From Metabacillus sp. B2-18 (GTDB taxonomy: Bacteria > Bacillota > Bacilli > Bacillales > Bacillaceae), in assembly GCF_021117275.1 (NCBI RefSeq), contig NZ_CP088246.1, positions 266,353 through 330,352 of the forward strand: a stretch of DNA of 64,000 bases, in the 5' to 3' direction. Positions 42,703 through 51,203 of this stretch are shown here, one piece after another. Under the pieces are notes generated by a model. The model did not search any database. It saw only the letters and a list, made by a program, of their open reading frames with translations, and was not told the origin of the DNA. How positions within the stretch are numbered: position 1 is the stretch's first letter; every line of letters begins with the position of its first letter. Both the position numbers and the translations under genes were made by a program.

Positions 42703-44235
42703 ATGAAAAAAATAATGTTTTTAATTACCTTTTCCATTGTTTCACTGACTGGTATACCTGATATTACAGCAGCCAGTTCATCTACAACGTACATAAGCGC
42801 AAACAACCAAGGAAATAGACTAAAAGATTTAACGGAAGCTTTTAACAATAAGATTAATAAAGGTGATTTAATACTTATCGATAAAAGTTATGATAACTTT
42901 AGTTCGGAAATCAAAAAGACTGAAAGAGCAATCGGTAAAGTAAGTGGATCAGCAAATAGGAAATCCCTGAATGATAAGTATGTTACTCCTGCTAAAATAG
43001 CTAGAGAAAGAGTTATATATGAGGTTTCGCAGGTACGATTAATAAAAGATATTGAAAAATTAATTCAATATACAAATTATCGTTCTGCAATTGAATCAAG
43101 TAATAAATTAGATCGATTAAAAAGAAGAGCTTCAGAGATAAAATTAGCAGGAGGTTATAAAGCTCTTCCTCAACAAATTAATAATTTCTTAGTAAATAAA
43201 GAATCAAACATACAGCAAGTTATCAAAAATAAAACTTTCTCTGTGATTAAAGAAAGTGTATCTCCTCGAACAATTAGAATGAACGAAGTAATTGAGATAA
43301 AATTCACTGAAACACTAGGATATGTAGATGAATCAATGGTAGAAATTACAGATTCTAATGGTAAGAAATTCAATCCTACGTCAACCTGGTCAAGAGGTAA
43401 CACCCTAATTATCAGCAATAACACATTTGAATTCGGTAAATCATATACACTATCTGTTTCAACTAATCTGTATTCAAATAATAATAAGATAATTAATGCG
43501 AAAGTTATTATGAAATTTCAAATAGTAAAAGAAACTGTAGATAAAACTATAATATACAATACTATCCTAAATTCCTTAAAGAACAGCGAAAAATCTATAC
43601 AATTTGATAGTAACAATAAAGAATTAGTATGGAATACCTTTAAAGAAGTGCTTAAAGATCATCCAGAACTACTTTATATAGAATCTGATTTTATATGGAA
43701 TAATGGACGAATAGAAGTAAATAATTCATATCTATTTACCTTATATGATGGAAAACAATCACACGAGCTTATAAAGAAAAAAAATGAAGTCATTAAGGAA
43801 ATAATAGATCCTAATATGACTGATTATGAAAAAGTTCTAGCTATTCACGATTATGTCGTCAAAAACACAGTGTATGATTATTCAAATAATGTCCATTGGC
43901 AATCTAATTGGGCATATGGTGCCCTTGTAAACCAGACCGCTGTTTGCGGAGGATACACGAACGCTATGTATTATTTATTAAATGAAGTTGGAATAGAGAA
44001 TATTGATGTTACTGGATCGGTTCGTGGAATTGGTCATGCATGGAACAAGGTGAAACTTGATGGTGTATGGTACAATTTAGATGCTACATGGGATGATGTT
44101 TCTAAAGTTCCAGATAGTTCAGTCAGGTATGACTATTTTCTAATATCAGATAATAAATTGGCGTTAGATCACACATGGGATAAAAGAGAGTACCCTGAAA
44201 GTTACGATACTCGATATGAAAACTTAATTAAATAA
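42703..44235 (+). CDS. Secreted transglutaminase-like protein
   Basis: The 510-aa protein starts at ATG 42703 after GGGGGAAATC with a signal peptide (MKKIMFLITFSIVSLTGIPD, cleavage near AA). A helical region (residues 30-175) leads to an Ig-like SbsA domain (ESVSPRTIRMNEVIEIKFTE to about residue 280). The C-terminal transglutaminase-like domain has Cys in QTAVCGGYTNAMYYLLNEVG, His in GIGHAWNKVKLDG and Asp in YNLDATWDD, a complete triad. It may crosslink or cleave surface proteins. Confidence 0.82.
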   Translation: MKKIMFLITFSIVSLTGIPDITAASSSTTYISANNQGNRLKDLTEAFNNKINKGDLILIDKSYDNFSSEIKKTERAIGKVSGSANRKSLNDKYVTPAKIARERVIYEVSQVRLIKDIEKLIQYTNYRSAIESSNKLDRLKRRASEIKLAGGYKALPQQINNFLVNKESNIQQVIKNKTFSVIKESVSPRTIRMNEVIEIKFTETLGYVDESMVEITDSNGKKFNPTSTWSRGNTLIISNNTFEFGKSYTLSVSTNLYSNNNKIINAKVIMKFQIVKETVDKTIIYNTILNSLKNSEKSIQFDSNNKELVWNTFKEVLKDHPELLYIESDFIWNNGRIEVNNSYLFTLYDGKQSHELIKKKNEVIKEIIDPNMTDYEKVLAIHDYVVKNTVYDYSNNVHWQSNWAYGALVNQTAVCGGYTNAMYYLLNEVGIENIDVTGSVRGIGHAWNKVKLDGVWYNLDATWDDVSKVPDSSVRYDYFLISDNKLALDHTWDKREYPESYDTRYENLIK

Positions 44236-44243
44236 TACAATTG

Positions 44244-44279
44244 AAGCTTCCTATATCTAATAGAGAAGCTTCTTTTTAT
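44244..44279 (+). terminator. Rho-independent terminator
   Basis: GAAGCTTC / GAAGCTTC with a 14-base loop and TTTTTA follows the transglutaminase-like gene. Confidence 0.7.
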
Positions 44280-44441
44280 AGCTAGATAAAATTTGAGCTG
44301 TGATAATTGTACTTTGAAATAAAGTTGAGTAGAAACATTTCTTTGGATATGATTATCTAAAGGGATCTGCTAAAATTACGAGCGCATCTAAATTGATAGA
44401 TAGATAAAAAAAGATAAAATTTAGGGGAAATAGGTGGTTAT

Positions 44442-45287
44442 GTGGTAACGAAAATTAATTTAACTGAAGACATAATTGTTGCTGTTTCTAAACTGATTGA
44501 TGACTCAATGTCTAATAGAAGAGATCCAAGCCATTCTGATTTAGAATTTCAAATCAAGAAATATGGACTGGAACAAGGAGATCCAAAAGCTCAAGGTCAA
44601 ACAGTTGGAAAAGCTAAGAGAGTTCGATATGTACTAAATTGGGCACTAGAATTCAACATAGATTCAGGGGAAAAATTATTGGTAGCTTTATTAAATTTGG
44701 TACGTGGAGTAGGAGGTTTTAGAAAGGGATCTTCAAATTATGTTGGGGAAGAAGAAATAATAAACTTACAGCAAATATTGAAGAATAGTGGCTATTATCT
44801 GGACGACACAGGAAATATAGGACACTTAATTTTAGATAATATAACTGAGTTTGAAATGGAAGAGGCCTTATGGAATTATGTTCGTAGAGCAAAAAAGGGA
44901 CAAGAAGATGCAGCCTTACTTACAGGAACAAGTAAAGATTTATTGGAGGCTGTAGCAGCACATGTTCTAGTCAAATTATGGGGTACATATCCACAAACAG
45001 TAAACTTCCCAACATTATTGGGACAAGCTTTTGTTGCTTTGGGGTTAAAAACATCATTAGAAGAAATAGACCAAGCTAATCCAGTAAAGAAAGCTAAAAT
45101 AAAAATGGAAACATCTTTATATCAATTAGGTTGTTCTATAAATTTGTTACGCAATAAAACAGGTACTGGACATGGTAGACCTTTTGTCCCTGAAATCCCT
45201 CATGAAGATGCGCGTTTAGCAATTGAAGGTATGGCTATAATTTCAGAATATCTATTAAATAAAATGTCTCTTCACCATTTTCTGTGA
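44442..45287 (+). CDS. Abortive infection protein (Abi_C domain)
   Basis: The 281-aa protein has a C-terminal Abi_C domain: KDLLEAVAAHVLVKLWGTYP, TLLGQAFVALGL, SLYQLGCSINLLRNKTGTGH then GRPFVPEI. The RNK-x-GTGHG block is the family hallmark. The N-terminal part (residues 1-150) is helical and unassigned (KAKRVRYVLNWALEFNIDSG). These proteins are linked to phage exclusion by host shutdown. GTG start after AGGTGGTTAT; the gene stands alone beside an ISL3 element. Confidence 0.85.
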   Translation: MVTKINLTEDIIVAVSKLIDDSMSNRRDPSHSDLEFQIKKYGLEQGDPKAQGQTVGKAKRVRYVLNWALEFNIDSGEKLLVALLNLVRGVGGFRKGSSNYVGEEEIINLQQILKNSGYYLDDTGNIGHLILDNITEFEMEEALWNYVRRAKKGQEDAALLTGTSKDLLEAVAAHVLVKLWGTYPQTVNFPTLLGQAFVALGLKTSLEEIDQANPVKKAKIKMETSLYQLGCSINLLRNKTGTGHGRPFVPEIPHEDARLAIEGMAIISEYLLNKMSLHHFL

Positions 45288-45365
45288 TAAACACCTATCC
45301 CAGAAATAAGTTAGCTTGATTGTGTCGCAATCAAACTATCTCCTTCTTCAGCTTGTAGACTACTT

Positions 45366-45422
45366 AGTTAGTAACTTGGATGCGGTCAAGTGCTTTCCTT
45401 GACGGCATCCAAGTTACTAACT
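45366..45422. repeat. Very long near-perfect palindrome beside ISL3
   Basis: AGTTAGTAACTTGGATGC pairs with GCATCCAAGTTACTAACT, and GTCAAG / CTTGAC extends the stem over a 7-base loop. An outer CTTCAGCT / AGCTGAAG pair (45350s and 45433s) adds to it. It lies between the abi gene and the ISL3 transposase stop, probably inside the IS end. Confidence 0.7.
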
Positions 45423-45453
45423 ACCATACTGATAGCTGAAGAATAAAAGAGAG

Positions 45454-46647
45454 TTATGCTACTTGTTTTTTATAAGTGTTTCCTGTACATTCCAGAAATA
45501 CACGTAATCTAAACCGTTCTAAATTTCTATAACCATAGGCTCTTCTTTTAATGTTTTTAACCTTATGGTTAGTACCTTCGGTCCTTCCGTTTGTATATCT
45601 TGACAAGAAATATTGAAGAATTTCAGCTTTCCAATTTTCAAGGGTTTTAGCTACCTCATGAAAAGAAGGATATGGACTACTCCATGCAAGTTGAATCCAT
45701 TCTTCAAACGATTCTTCTGCATCATTATAATTATCAAGTTTATACATTTCTCTGAAGGTTTCCTTAAGGTAATAAGCTGAAGCAAGTAAAGGATATTCTT
45801 CTAATAACTCATCTAATCGGACTTTTTGTTGTTCAGATAACTTTTCATACCCTTTTAACAATAGGAATCTGGCTTTCTTTAACTTAGGGTATTTCTTTCT
45901 GACTTTATCTAGAGCTTGTGTAACTTTTTGAACAACATGATACTTATCAATCACTATCGAAGCCAAAGGAAATAAAGATTTAATTGCTTTGTGAAACGGA
46001 TCCCACATATCAACTACAACCGTTTTTACAGCTTGAGATGATGAAATGTAATTTGTTAACAACTGAGAGGTAGACTCATAACTACGTTGATGAATCATAC
46101 CTAGAATGCATCCTAGCTTTGCATCAAGAAGTACCGTTTCATATCGATGACCCTTTCTAACGGCTACCTCATCTAGGCTTAAGACAAGGTCATCTTTGTC
46201 AGTAGCGTGTGTAATTGCCTCTTTGTGAATAAGTGCTTTTTCATGAGCCACTGAGTAATAGATCCTTTCTAAAGTGGTATATGGAATATGGTATTTCTCA
46301 CTAACATGTTTAATGGTTGTATCTTGGCAAAGTTGATACAGGTGTTCACGGAGACGATTAGTTTGATGTTTACCAGGTTCTATTGAATCGTAACACTCTG
46401 AAAATACTTCAGAGCAATTTAAACATCTATACCGTTTTACCTTAATAAGCAGATATACTTGCTTATTTAATATATCAAGATCTCTTACTTTTCTTGTCCT
46501 TCTATCATGGACAAAAGAAGAAAGAAAACCACAAAAAGAACAACGTTCTTTTACTGAATTCTTTTGAACAACAACAACATAACTGGAAGTCAAATCTTCC
46601 TGTTTAACAACTTCAAATTCTGGCAAATCTAGTGATACGGAAAGCAC
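45454..46647 (-). CDS. ISL3-family transposase
   Basis: The 397-aa protein has an N-terminal zinc-binding domain (CSFCGFLSSFVHDRRTRKVR, then CLNCSEVF), an HTH, and an ISL3 DDE domain: LSLDEVAVRKGHRYETVLLD, VVVDMWDPFHKAIKSLFPLA, and late NGRTEGTNHKVKNIKRRAYG. Length is normal and no lesions are seen. Terminal repeats were not resolved; the element probably spans about 45290-46740. Confidence 0.93.
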   Translation of the reverse strand: MLSVSLDLPEFEVVKQEDLTSSYVVVVQKNSVKERCSFCGFLSSFVHDRRTRKVRDLDILNKQVYLLIKVKRYRCLNCSEVFSECYDSIEPGKHQTNRLREHLYQLCQDTTIKHVSEKYHIPYTTLERIYYSVAHEKALIHKEAITHATDKDDLVLSLDEVAVRKGHRYETVLLDAKLGCILGMIHQRSYESTSQLLTNYISSSQAVKTVVVDMWDPFHKAIKSLFPLASIVIDKYHVVQKVTQALDKVRKKYPKLKKARFLLLKGYEKLSEQQKVRLDELLEEYPLLASAYYLKETFREMYKLDNYNDAEESFEEWIQLAWSSPYPSFHEVAKTLENWKAEILQYFLSRYTNGRTEGTNHKVKNIKRRAYGYRNLERFRLRVFLECTGNTYKKQVA

Positions 46648-46975
46648 TTTTGGATCCTCCTAATGTGTAGTTTGGTCGCTAACATTATTGCCAGGATTTC
46701 AAAAGTGTTTTCTTATTTTTTTCTTATCACAAAATTTGGTGATGAATCAATAAAATAAAAAATGATTAATCCTTATTCAAATGTATGGGTTTATAATTTT
46801 TAATAGATTAAGCTAACGGGTTAACTGGATTTCGAACAGTAAAAATCCCCATAATTGGTAACAATCTTTTGGTATATTTAGTATAATATTTATTTCTTCA
46901 TTATATAAATTAATTTTAGGAGATGGTACAATTTGATCTGTTAGTAGAATATCATTATTAATGGGGGATCATGAC
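46648..46975. other. ISL3 right end and toxin upstream region
   Basis: No gene. A candidate promoter for 46976 is TTGGTA...TATAAT near 46870-46890, and GGGGGAT precedes the start. Confidence 0.4.
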
Positions 46976-48160
46976 ATGTACAGCAAGACTTTCAACAAGA
47001 TAGCTTTCTTTTCGGTTCTAGTTGTATTTATTTTTAGTATTTCGGTTGAGGCTTTTGCTTTAACAGGAAATGGTACGCAAGTACAACTTAGAAATGGGCA
47101 TTTAGAAGTGAAAGAAGCTTATTTCTATGATACTAGTAAAGCTTTGATTAATGAGGGACAAGTAGATGATAGTGATATAGATCAATTTAATGTAACATTA
47201 AGAATCTATGATCATAATAAATTAAAGTGGGCTGAAGCTGGGGAAAAGGTTGATATCGTATTAAAAAATGAAAATGGAACAGTCTTATTCCAAAAAACGT
47301 TCTATACTAATAGTGCAGGGTATGTATATGGACATATTTTAACAAGTGATTTGCCATCAGATTTTTATCTTGATGTATATATAGAAGCTAAAGTTATAAA
47401 GCTTAATGGGGTTACTTCTGAAGTTATTCAATCTCCAACTTTTAGTATTGATTTATTAGAAAGTGAAGATTTATTGAAAATAATAAATGATATATCTACA
47501 GAGCTAGAAGAGGAATTTCCTAGTGAAAAAGTTTTAACAGAACAAGAAAAAATAGAACTGGTAGAAATAATTACAGATCAAGTTAATGTATTTGAAGCTG
47601 ATGTGGAACAGGCAATACTTGAAGCAAAAGAAAGTGAAATAAAAGAAGTAGAATTAGAAGAAATTGAAAACTCAGTAGATTCCAGCATGATTCAAGCCGC
47701 TGTTACTTATGATACTAAGACTACCTATACTGTTGCTAAGATATACCAAACAAATTTAAGTAGTGCTAATTCTATCAAAAATTCATACAATAGTTTTGTG
47801 AAATCTCGTGGACTAATGTTTGCTAATTCATACAGACTAGGAATGTTTTACAATTTAGTTAAATCAAATGGAGCTTGGGATTTAAAACGAAAATTAGGAA
47901 CAAAAAACACCTATAAATTTAAAGGTATCAATAAAACGGGAGAATACATCGGTAATCATCATTATGGTTATATGGGAAAAGCTATTGGTTTTAGTGATAC
48001 AACTTTAAAAAGCGCTGCCGGAATGTATCAAATTAAATCAGGTACATCAAATTGGAAATTTATTTCTTCTTATTTCGATGATCCATCAGATCAAGCAGCT
48101 ATTACTAGTGGTTACACAGACTATAATAAGGGAATACGTTTTAGAGTATTAATTGCATAA
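46976..48160 (+). CDS. Secreted polymorphic toxin, type 44-like C-terminal domain
   Basis: The 394-aa protein starts at ATG 46976 after GGGGGAT with a signal peptide (MYSKTFNKIAFFSVLVVFIF, cleavage after AFA). An N-terminal transthyretin-like domain (FNVTLRIYDHNKLKWAEAGE) and an acidic helical linker (residues 150-235) lead to a C-terminal domain of about 130 aa. That domain has FYNLVKSNGAWDLKRKLG, YIGNHHYGYMGKAIGFSDTT, LKSAAGMYQIKSGTS and FDDPSDQAAITSGYTDY, matching the Ntox44 pattern (GN-x-HYG, AAG-x-x-Q, DDP-x-DQ-x-x-I). Members are predicted nucleases. The neighbour at 48202 may be immunity. Confidence 0.72.
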   Translation: MYSKTFNKIAFFSVLVVFIFSISVEAFALTGNGTQVQLRNGHLEVKEAYFYDTSKALINEGQVDDSDIDQFNVTLRIYDHNKLKWAEAGEKVDIVLKNENGTVLFQKTFYTNSAGYVYGHILTSDLPSDFYLDVYIEAKVIKLNGVTSEVIQSPTFSIDLLESEDLLKIINDISTELEEEFPSEKVLTEQEKIELVEIITDQVNVFEADVEQAILEAKESEIKEVELEEIENSVDSSMIQAAVTYDTKTTYTVAKIYQTNLSSANSIKNSYNSFVKSRGLMFANSYRLGMFYNLVKSNGAWDLKRKLGTKNTYKFKGINKTGEYIGNHHYGYMGKAIGFSDTTLKSAAGMYQIKSGTSNWKFISSYFDDPSDQAAITSGYTDYNKGIRFRVLIA

Positions 48161-48201
48161 GTATATGATATGTGAAACTAATAATTATTAAGGAGTAAAA
48201 A

Positions 48202-48603
48202 ATGAAATTTAGCAAAATATTGTTAGGAATAATTTTATCAATTATACTTTTGTTCGGCATCCTATTCCTTATCTTAGATTCATTTATTCGTGTTGAACTT
48301 GATGAACTCAATGGAACTGGTGAAATTCAGGAAACATATTTTTCTCCAAATAAAAAATATCAGGCTGATTTTTTTATAATTAATGAAGGAGGAGCAACAG
48401 AAGGATATCAAGAAAGGGTATCTATTACTTCCCTAGATGATAATCGAAAAGAATTTAATGATAAAACCATCTATTGGTTATATCCATCAAACGATAAGAT
48501 ATCAATAGTGTGGGAAAGTAATAATATAATAATAATAAATGGGAAAACAATAGATATTAAAGATCAGAATACTTATTATAATTGGAAAAAGGATAATAAA
48601 TAA
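48202..48603 (+). CDS. DUF5412-like membrane-anchored protein, possible immunity
   Basis: The 133-aa protein follows the toxin gene by 41 bp after AAGGAG. It has one N-terminal membrane segment (residues 5-27) and an outside beta domain (YFSPNKKYQADFFIINEGGA, KTIYWLYPSNDKISIVWESN, NIIIINGKTIDI), as in DUF5412. Its position directly after a secreted toxin and before a shared terminator suggests an immunity role on the cell surface. DUF5412 function is not established. Confidence 0.65.
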   Translation: MKFSKILLGIILSIILLFGILFLILDSFIRVELDELNGTGEIQETYFSPNKKYQADFFIINEGGATEGYQERVSITSLDDNRKEFNDKTIYWLYPSNDKISIVWESNNIIIINGKTIDIKDQNTYYNWKKDNK

Positions 48604-48610
48604 GAGTTAT

Positions 48611-48648
48611 AAAGGAATGTATCAATTTTTTGATACATTCCTTTATTG
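48611..48648 (+). terminator. Rho-independent terminator
   Basis: AAAGGAATGTATC / GATACATTCCTTT with an 8-base loop ends the toxin operon. The following 48649-48992 holds no supported gene. Confidence 0.8.
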
Positions 48649-48992
48649 TAAACAAGATTATGTTAACCCTACGTAATGAGAGTGTAAGCCTCAATAAACT
48701 TAACGCCAATTTAATTATAAAAGGAACATTATCAATAAAATGAACTGTTTGAAGTAGCAATACCATTGAAATCAAACTATATTTATATCTTTACCTCAAC
48801 AATTATTTTACTTAATCGAAATATCTGTTCTAAAGTGTCCTGCACATCAATTTCTATTAAAATTCTTGTTGGTTCTATAATATTAACTTTTTTCACGATC
48901 TATATTGGTCAGGAATTTTAGATTATTACTATTACACTTTCTCTTGAAAAAGCATTATATAATTAGTAAATAAGTGTTTGTGCTAGTATTTA

Positions 48993-50075
48993 TTAATTGA
49001 TAAAATTTCCCCCTACTTTTACTCCTGCATGATCCTCTAAATTTCGGCGTCTTCTTAAATACCTCTCGGTAGTTAAAAGAGACTCGTGACCCAGCATATC
49101 TTGTATGCTTTTGAGGTCAATACCTTTATCAGCAAAATAAGCAGCTGTGTAATGCCTGCAGGTATGAGGAGTAATATTAAACCTTTTACTTCCTTTTTCA
49201 TGGAGCATCTTTCTTCGCTTGATAAATGGAAATATATGGCTGGTCGTGAGTATTAATTTAGAGAATTCAGTACTTAGATAACTAGAATTGTAATGCCCGC
49301 CACTTGCTTTAGGAAAAAAGGCAGTTTCATCTACCTCGGATAACTCACTGTAAATTCCTCTTCTTTTTCGAAACTCACTAACAACCTCCAGAACATCATT
49401 AAAAATCTTAGCATTTCTCTCCTTGTTCCTCTTACCTGTCACACTTAAGAAATAACTATCACTTTTAGGATAATAAAAAAGGGAAGACCAATTAGCTGTT
49501 GCCAGTTCATCTATACGTAATCCAGTTGAAACCAATACATATAACAATGTGTAAGCAAAATAGTTTTCTTTTTTAAAGTATTCTAAGAGCTGCTGCACTT
49601 CATGATCATAAAAGTCACGATTAACAAGCTGTTCTTTATCGACACTTACCCTTTTTAACATAATCGTTACATCTTTTTTAATGGCACCTCGTTTAAAAAG
49701 GTATGTTAAAAATTGCTTAATAACAGTTGTTTTTCTTCTTAAAGTTGAAGGGGCAAGATTTTTTTCTTCTATTATATATTGGTATTTTTGAACATCTTCT
49801 TCATCAATATACCTGATCCCCCCAAATTGACTTGCAAACTCAATAAATTCTTTAACATCCCGAAAATATTCCCTCTTTGTATTATCTGATCTTTTTTTGC
49901 CAATTGTAGGTTCATCATGCAGGAAAAGGTAAAGTAACATTTCGTCCGGAACATGATCCCAGGATACACTTGAAAAACCATTGTCTATGAAAATCTTAAA
50001 AAATTGATTATTATTCCAAAATTCTGGAGAAGATAAATTTAAATCATATTTATTACCCTTTAATATAATCTCCAT
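48993..50075 (-). CDS. Tyrosine recombinase / integrase
   Basis: The 360-aa protein starts at ATG 50075 (MEIILKGNKYDLNLSSPEFW) after GGAGGG; an upstream ATG at 50126 lacks a site. It has an N-terminal SAM-like core-binding domain (KRSDNTKREYFRDVKEFIEF) and a catalytic domain with Arg in VSTGLRIDELATANW, HTCRHYTAAYFADKGIDLKS and LGHESLLTTERYLRRRR (catalytic Tyr). It is XerC/phage-type and could integrate or resolve this element. No attachment site was recognised next to it. Confidence 0.9.
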   Translation of the reverse strand: MEIILKGNKYDLNLSSPEFWNNNQFFKIFIDNGFSSVSWDHVPDEMLLYLFLHDEPTIGKKRSDNTKREYFRDVKEFIEFASQFGGIRYIDEEDVQKYQYIIEEKNLAPSTLRRKTTVIKQFLTYLFKRGAIKKDVTIMLKRVSVDKEQLVNRDFYDHEVQQLLEYFKKENYFAYTLLYVLVSTGLRIDELATANWSSLFYYPKSDSYFLSVTGKRNKERNAKIFNDVLEVVSEFRKRRGIYSELSEVDETAFFPKASGGHYNSSYLSTEFSKLILTTSHIFPFIKRRKMLHEKGSKRFNITPHTCRHYTAAYFADKGIDLKSIQDMLGHESLLTTERYLRRRRNLEDHAGVKVGGNFIN

Positions 50076-50380
50076 AATTTCCCTCCTGCCTCTCTTGGAT
50101 AAAGTTGTAAATAGAACCTTGTCCAAGCTCCTACAAATCTTAAACTTCTCTATTTCTAATTTTACACTACTAAAATCTCAAAACCTAGAAAAATCCATGA
50201 TTTTCATAGTTTTATATACAAATAATAAACAGTAAATATTTTTTATAATATTAATACTTGTATTACCTTAATTTTCTTGTTAATATGGTGTTGTTTTTGT
50301 CAATATTAATTTGAGCCAGAGTGATCACTTCAAAAGTGAGCCACTTTATCATTTCTAGCCCCCATTACTGGGAGGGATTG

Positions 50381-50427
50381 GGTGTTTGGAGGTCTTGCCC
50401 CGAGGAGGGGCAAGACCTCCAAACACC
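50381..50427. repeat. Perfect 21-bp stem palindrome inside IS21 copy 2
   Basis: GGTGTTTGGAGGTCTTGCCC C pairs perfectly with 50407-50427 across a GAGGA loop. It is GC-rich against an AT-rich background and lies between the left IS end and the istB stop. No T-run follows, so it is not a standard terminator. Confidence 0.75.
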
Positions 50428-50443
50428 TCGCGTTCACTCCTGG

Positions 50444-51202
50444 TTATGCTTTAGTTTCTCCATTTTGTTTCATACTTTGTCTAAATCGATAGGATTCTCC
50501 GTTCAGTAAGTGGATGTGTGATCGATGGGTGAGTCGATCGAGAAGGGCAGCTGTCATTTTTTCATCTCCGAAAAGACTAGTCCACTCCGTAAATTCAAGA
50601 TTGGTAGTAATAATAACGCTTGCACGTTCATACCTACTTGAGAAAAATTGAAATAGGAGCTCTGATCCAATTTTTGAAAAAGGTACATACCCTAGCTCAT
50701 CTACGATGATCACATCAAATTTGAGCCACTTCTTTTCTAAAGCACCGAGTTTATGCTCGTCATTCGCCATCAGTAATTCTTCTACTAATTTAGACGCTGT
50801 AATGAACTTGGTTTTATAACCATTCTTTATCATCTCAATACCGAGTCCTGTAGCTAGATGGGTCTTTCCAGTACCACTATTTCCGAGAAAGAGAATGTTT
50901 TCCTTTTTCTCAACGAATTCACCTTTAGCTAGTGTTAAAAAACGATTTCGATTTAGACTAGGCATTAAACTGAAATCATAGGTATCCAAGGTTTTCTGGA
51001 CTGGAAAGTTTGCTTGTTTTAGTCGCCTCTGTTTTTGATTTTCATCTCTCATTTCTATCTCTACTTCAAGTAAGGCTAACAAATACTCTTCATAGCTAAG
51101 GTTACGTTCTTCAGCTTCTCTTGCGAGAGAGCGATACTGTTTGTGAATGGTAGGCATTCTAAGCTGCTTGGTTAAATGATCCACTAGTAATTCTGTTGTC
51201 AT
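50444..51202 (-). CDS. istB: IS21 helper ATPase IstB
   Basis: The 252-aa AAA+ protein has Walker A LGNSGTGKTHLATGLG and Walker B VIIVDELGYVPFS, followed by sensor VIITTNLEFTEW. It partners the IstA at 51204, one base away. Confidence 0.95.
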   Translation of the reverse strand: MTTELLVDHLTKQLRMPTIHKQYRSLAREAEERNLSYEEYLLALLEVEIEMRDENQKQRRLKQANFPVQKTLDTYDFSLMPSLNRNRFLTLAKGEFVEKKENILFLGNSGTGKTHLATGLGIEMIKNGYKTKFITASKLVEELLMANDEHKLGALEKKWLKFDVIIVDELGYVPFSKIGSELLFQFFSSRYERASVIITTNLEFTEWTSLFGDEKMTAALLDRLTHRSHIHLLNGESYRFRQSMKQNGETKA

Positions 51203-51203
51203 C

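Noticed and set aside
48993..50075. Integrase marking an ICE boundary with an att site
   Set aside because: No tRNA gene or direct repeat was found on either side, so I do not propose an attachment site.
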